Of a stretch of 64,000 nucleotides of DNA, positions 60,035-64,000 are shown piece by piece (the first letter of the stretch is position 1; each line of letters starts with the position of its first letter). The stretch spans positions 1-64,000 of the forward strand of contig JAKVLB010000003.1 in NCBI GenBank assembly GCA_022484595.1, written 5' to 3'. This DNA comes from Mageeibacillus sp. (GTDB taxonomy: Bacteria > Bacillota > Clostridia > Saccharofermentanales > Saccharofermentanaceae). The notes under the pieces were generated by a model. It was not told where the DNA came from, did not search any database, and was given only the letters and a program-made list of their open reading frames with translations. The position numbers and the translations under genes were made by a program.

Positions 60035-62448
60035 CACTCAGTGAAAGACTCGGCAAGGAATGGATTTTCTGCGACGGTGGAACCGGAACGCTGATGCAGC
60101 AGATGGGGCTCAAGGGCGGAGAACTGCCTGAAAGCTGGAACATCACCCATCCGGACGACATCAGAATGCTCGCCAGAGGATACTTTGACGCAGGGTGTAA
60201 CATTGTTAACGCTAATACTTTCGGCGCAAACAGGCTCAAATTTGATAATCCGGAAGATATTATCCGGACAGGCGTCAGGCTCTGCCGTGAAGCCAGGCAC
60301 GAAGCCGGACGCGACGATGATGCGTATGTGGCGGTTGACATCGGTCCAACCGGAAAACTTCTTGAACCGATGGGCGACCTTCCTTTCAATGAAGCCGTCA
60401 ATATCTTCAAAGAAATGATTTCTGCAGGCGTTAACGAAGGATGCGATCTGGTTCTTATTGAGACAATGAGTGACTCATACGAAGCAAAAGCAGCAGTCCT
60501 TGCGGCAAAGGAATGCTGCTCACTTCCGGTTATCGTGACTCTGGTTTTCGATGAGACCGGAAGACTTCTGACCGGCGGCACCGTCAGGTCAAGTGTGGCA
60601 ATGCTTGAAGGTCTCCACATAGACGCAATAGGCATTAACTGCGGTTTCGGACCACGCCAGATGATTCCTATTGTGAAACAGTTGACTGAAGCCAGTTCAC
60701 TGCCGATTGTTGTAAATCCAAACGCCGGGCTTCCCAGATGCACCGACGGCGTAACTTACTATGACATCGGACCTGAAGAATTCAGTGATGTTATGGAAGA
60801 GATTGCCTCTATGGGCGTACATGTCATGGGAGGCTGCTGCGGAACAACACCTGAACATATTTCACAAATGATCAAACGTGTTAACAGGCTGCCTTTTATC
60901 CCGCCTGTAATAAAACACACTACTGTAGTAACCAGCTTTTCGAAAGCGGTTGATATCGGCAGATCGCCCGTAGTTATCGGTGAGCGAATCAATCCAACCG
61001 GAAAGAAACGCTTTAAACAGGCCTTAAGGGACAACGATATTGACTATATTCTCACCGAAGGACTCAATCAGGAGAACTCCGGGGCCGATATTCTTGATGT
61101 TAATGTGGGACTGCCGGAAATTGATGAGCCTTCAATGATGCAAAACGTCGTACTTCAGCTTCAGGGCGTAACAACTCTCCCTCTCCAGCTTGACAGCACC
61201 AATATTGAGGCTCTTGAACTTGGAATGCGTATTTACAACGGCAAACCGATGATTAATTCGGTAAACGGAAAACTTGAGTCAATAGAAGCCGTCATGCCCC
61301 TCGTAGCCAAATACGGAGGCGTTCTTGTCGGTCTTCCGCTTGATGAGACAGGAATACCGCCGACATCAGACGGCCGCATAGAGATTGCGCGAAAAATATA
61401 CGAAGCCGCTGAAAAATACGGAATCTCACGCGACGACATCGTTATTGACGGTCTCGCCATGACAATCTCATCCGACGCAGGATCGGCCCTCGTAACTCTC
61501 GATACAATCAGACAGATACGTGATATTCTCCACGGACACTCAATTCTAGGTGTATCCAATATTTCATTCGGACTACCGGCGCGCGAACTGATTAACTCTC
61601 ATTTCCTTACTATGGCAATGCAGAACGGTCTGTCCTGCGCAATAATAAACCCCGTTAACGACCACATGATGGCTTCAGTCAGAGCCTTCAAAGCCCTTAC
61701 ATGCCTCGACTCCCAATGTCTTGAATTCATATCACAATACAGTGAATATAAATCAGACGGAACATTCGGCGGTGCTATCAGCGGAAGGGTACAGACCGGC
61801 ATATCCGGCAAGTCAGACACCACCGACCTGCCTCTGGGCCTGGCAATCGAGCGCGGCATCACAGGCCGCGCCAAAGAAGCGATGCAGGAAAGAATAGACG
61901 CCGGAGATGAGCCGCTTGACACTATTAATTCCGAACTAATTCCGGCACTCGACAAGGTAGGCAAAGGCTTCGAAGCCGGAACCATCTTTCTTCCACAGCT
62001 GCTGATGAGTGCAGACGCGGCAAAAGCGGCATTCGATGTAGTGAAGCTTTCAATGGCAGGCAGACCTCGCCGGGTACGCGGACGTGTCATCCTTGCAACC
62101 GTAAAGGGCGACATACATGATATCGGCAAAAACATAGTAAAAGTAATGCTTGAGAACTACGGATATGAAGTAATCGATCTCGGCAAGGATGTATCGCCTG
62201 AAGTAATTGTCAGTACAGCAATAGAACAAAATATAGAAGTGGTAGGACTGTCTGCCCTTATGACAACTACCGTCGTCTCAATGGAGAAGACAATAAAGCT
62301 ACTTCGCGAAAAGAAGCCCGGAACAAAAGTCGTAGTCGGTGGAGCCGTTATGACACAGGAATATTCAGATCAGATAGGTGCCGACGCATACGCAAGCGAC
62401 GCAATGGCAACAGTCAGGTACTGCGATTCTGTGTTTGCTGATAATTAA
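60031..62448 (+). CDS. metH: Cobalamin-dependent methionine synthase without activation domain
   Basis: The ATG at 60031 (AAAGGAAC upstream) gives 805 residues, against about 1200 in E. coli. The homocysteine domain begins DGGTGTLMQQMG and has zinc cysteines in GINCGFG and GGCCGTTPEH. The pterin domain starts VIGERINPTGKKRF. The cap and B12 domains end the protein, with DIHDIGKN supplying the histidine ligand to cobalt. The missing reactivation domain is encoded by the gene just upstream. With metF this is a complete folate-to-methionine methyl route. Confidence 0.96.
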   Translation: MTLSERLGKEWIFCDGGTGTLMQQMGLKGGELPESWNITHPDDIRMLARGYFDAGCNIVNANTFGANRLKFDNPEDIIRTGVRLCREARHEAGRDDDAYVAVDIGPTGKLLEPMGDLPFNEAVNIFKEMISAGVNEGCDLVLIETMSDSYEAKAAVLAAKECCSLPVIVTLVFDETGRLLTGGTVRSSVAMLEGLHIDAIGINCGFGPRQMIPIVKQLTEASSLPIVVNPNAGLPRCTDGVTYYDIGPEEFSDVMEEIASMGVHVMGGCCGTTPEHISQMIKRVNRLPFIPPVIKHTTVVTSFSKAVDIGRSPVVIGERINPTGKKRFKQALRDNDIDYILTEGLNQENSGADILDVNVGLPEIDEPSMMQNVVLQLQGVTTLPLQLDSTNIEALELGMRIYNGKPMINSVNGKLESIEAVMPLVAKYGGVLVGLPLDETGIPPTSDGRIEIARKIYEAAEKYGISRDDIVIDGLAMTISSDAGSALVTLDTIRQIRDILHGHSILGVSNISFGLPARELINSHFLTMAMQNGLSCAIINPVNDHMMASVRAFKALTCLDSQCLEFISQYSEYKSDGTFGGAISGRVQTGISGKSDTTDLPLGLAIERGITGRAKEAMQERIDAGDEPLDTINSELIPALDKVGKGFEAGTIFLPQLLMSADAAKAAFDVVKLSMAGRPRRVRGRVILATVKGDIHDIGKNIVKVMLENYGYEVIDLGKDVSPEVIVSTAIEQNIEVVGLSALMTTTVVSMEKTIKLLREKKPGTKVVVGGAVMTQEYSDQIGADAYASDAMATVRYCDSVFADN

Positions 62449-62465
62449 CAAGTCATGGTAAATTA

Positions 62466-62519
62466 GATCGTACGGAGGGCGCAGCATCTGAATGGCCAGC
62501 TGCGCCACCTCCGTCGATC
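62466..62519. terminator. Long hairpin between converging metH and GH3 genes
   Basis: GATCG/CGATC, CGGAGG/CCTCCG and GCGCAGC/GCTGCGC pair in register to form a long, slightly bulged stem with an 11-13 base loop. There is no T-run on either side, so it may end both transcripts in another way or be a protected palindrome. Confidence 0.5.
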
Positions 62520-62528
62520 AGGCAAAAA

Positions 62529-64000
62529 TCAGACAGGAATGGTTATACTATGTTTATTCGTGAGCTCATAAGTTCTCTTATCAGGCTGACCAAATCCGAC
62601 GTAAAGCTCAACGGTACCGTCGGCAGGCTTCATTTTGCCGGCATCATCAACCAGAATAAAAGCACCTGAAGGAACATCTATTGTAAACTCACACTCAGAA
62701 CCAGCCTCAAGCTTGATTCTTCTGAATGCAACAAGTCTTGAATTCAAGACTTCATCTTTATCATCTATAGCTTTTGCATATACCTGCAAAACTTCTGATA
62801 TATCACAATCACTCTTGTTTGTTACAGTTACACTGAGCTTGATTCCGTTCTCTATCACATCGGATCGCCCGGAAGAAGACACTGCCTTGACAGATTCAAT
62901 CCTGATATCGCCATATGTCAGACCAAAACCAAACGGATACAAAGGATCCTGCTCAAGGAACCTATAGGTTCTGCCCTTCATCGAGTAATCCGTAAAATCA
63001 GGAAGACTTTCAATACTCTTATAGATTGTAACAGGGAGCTTGCCTGAAGGATTGACATTACCGAAAATAACATCTCCGATTGAGCTTCCACCGCATTCAC
63101 CCGGATACCACGCCTGCATAATTGCTGAAGAATGTTCAGACAACAGGTTAAGATCCATCGCACTGCCGGCCATAACTACAACTACTAACGGTTTCCCGCT
63201 TTGTATCGCACAATCTATGAGCTTCTGCTGCGGCTTCGGGAAAGACATGTCAGGCTTGTCTCCGGATGCAAACTGGTTGCCTTCATCTCCTTCTTCACCT
63301 TCAAGAGTCTCATCAAGACCGATGCAGAGAATTACCACATCAGATCTCTCCATTACAGCTCTTGCTTCCGCAAGTCTGTTATACTCACGGGACAGAAAAT
63401 CCGGCTTCTCTCTTCCAAGATCACAGCCTTCCGAGTATAGAATTCTGATATCATCACCGGCAGCTGCTCTAATACCTTCAATAGCAGTAATATATTCTGA
63501 TGCCGTTCCGTAGTAATTACCCATCAAAGCGCGTCTGCTGTCAGCATTTGGACCGATCACAGAAATAACCTTTGTCTTCTCACGGCTAATCGGAAGGATT
63601 CCGTCATTCTTAAGCAAAACTATACTCTCGTCAGCAGCTTTCTTGGAAAGAGCTACGTGTTCCTTAGTCTCGACATCAAGGTAATTGAGATTATCATATT
63701 CAGTGTCTTCAAACATCCCCAGCATATATCTGGTTGTAAACAGCCGAACTGCAGACTCACGGATAACATCCTCAGACACCAAACCCTTGTTGAAAGCCTT
63801 CATTATATAAGCATACGTACAGCCGCAATTAAGATCACAGCCTTTATTAAGTGCCAGTGCAGCACTCTCTTCAGGCTTGTTCGTTATCTTGTGATGCTCG
63901 TGAAAATCACGTATTGCCCAGCAATCAGAAACGAAATGTCCTTCGAAGCCCCATTCGTCACGAATTATATCCTTGATATAAGAATGTGCGCAGCATGGTT
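62529..64000 (-). CDS. Glycoside hydrolase family 3 beta-glycosidase, partial (N-terminus beyond window)
   Basis: The frame is open to the right edge; the first complete codon ends at 63998, so only the C-terminal about 490 residues are present. RDEWGFEGHFVSDCWAIRDF carries the GH3 nucleophile Asp (SDCWAI). The second domain has SKKAADESIVLLKNDGILPI and VISVIGPNADSRRALMGNY. GLDETLEGEEGDEGNQF holds the likely acid/base Glu, and a fibronectin-like end (about residues 62529-62960) has FGFGLTYGDI then the sandwich. The likely substrate is beta-glucosides or beta-xylosides. No signal peptide can be judged because the start is missing. Confidence 0.93.
   Translation of the reverse strand, partial: PCCAHSYIKDIIRDEWGFEGHFVSDCWAIRDFHEHHKITNKPEESAALALNKGCDLNCGCTYAYIMKAFNKGLVSEDVIRESAVRLFTTRYMLGMFEDTEYDNLNYLDVETKEHVALSKKAADESIVLLKNDGILPISREKTKVISVIGPNADSRRALMGNYYGTASEYITAIEGIRAAAGDDIRILYSEGCDLGREKPDFLSREYNRLAEARAVMERSDVVILCIGLDETLEGEEGDEGNQFASGDKPDMSFPKPQQKLIDCAIQSGKPLVVVVMAGSAMDLNLLSEHSSAIMQAWYPGECGGSSIGDVIFGNVNPSGKLPVTIYKSIESLPDFTDYSMKGRTYRFLEQDPLYPFGFGLTYGDIRIESVKAVSSSGRSDVIENGIKLSVTVTNKSDCDISEVLQVYAKAIDDKDEVLNSRLVAFRRIKLEAGSECEFTIDVPSGAFILVDDAGKMKPADGTVELYVGFGQPDKRTYELTNKHSITIPV

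Overview
The window looks like chromosomal DNA of a Gram-positive anaerobe of the class Clostridia, most likely a Lachnospiraceae-type gut or rumen bacterium. The grounds are the Firmicutes order ireB-ruvX-DUF1292, a T-box leader in front of aspS, a small 2[4Fe-4S] ferredoxin, a methionine synthase whose reactivation domain is a separate gene, and many carbohydrate-related surface and transport genes. The genus is inferred. I see no phage, insertion sequence, CRISPR array or rRNA. Almost all genes are on the minus strand. Plus-strand exceptions are a metal-binding lipoprotein (16862), a TetR regulator with a small membrane protein (44752-45663), and the metF / activation-domain / metH operon (58460-62448).

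Layout. 1-1380: start of a secreted protein built of nearly identical 345-bp repeats, cut by the window edge, with an inverted repeat inside its promoter spacer. 1597-7072: ireB, ruvX, two DUF1292-like genes, a CPBP protease and a large membrane-anchored surface protein. 7155-10496: mtaB and T-box-controlled aspS. 10524-13953: RNase R with a very long Arg/Gly/Ser tail, and secG. 13942-18253: Ca-type P-ATPase, metal-binding lipoprotein with a Fur/Zur-like box, and a tRNA Val-Asp-Phe cluster. 18282-26728: housekeeping genes (metG, tatD, rsmI, a TrmN6-like methyltransferase, ferredoxin, ricT, holB, tmk) and an Arg-rich repeat protein. 26725-33194: folate genes folE-folP-folB-folK behind an AraC regulator, a degenerate sialate-esterase-like protein and a DeoR regulator.

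33224-40116: two paralogous GT-C-like membrane proteins, an M15 peptidase and a YfhO protein, probably acting on cell-surface glycopolymers. 40242-45363: an MMPL/RND transporter, a heptad-repeat lipoprotein and a divergent TetR gene, with three TGAC-N5-GTCA sites between the divergent promoters. 45806-51255: an OB-like lipoprotein and a sugar ABC transporter. 51290-55418: two more GT-C-like proteins and a PfoR-type PTS IIC protein. 55485-58350: a FecCD/BtuCDF-type ABC transporter, divergent from the folate/B12-dependent methionine genes. 62529-64000: C-terminal part of a GH3 glycosidase.

Points most worth following: the RNase R tail, the TGAC operator triplet with its transporter-lipoprotein pair, two genes whose -10 box sits exactly six bases before the ATG (probable leaderless mRNAs), the esterase-like protein that lost its catalytic motifs, and the tandem repeat surface protein.
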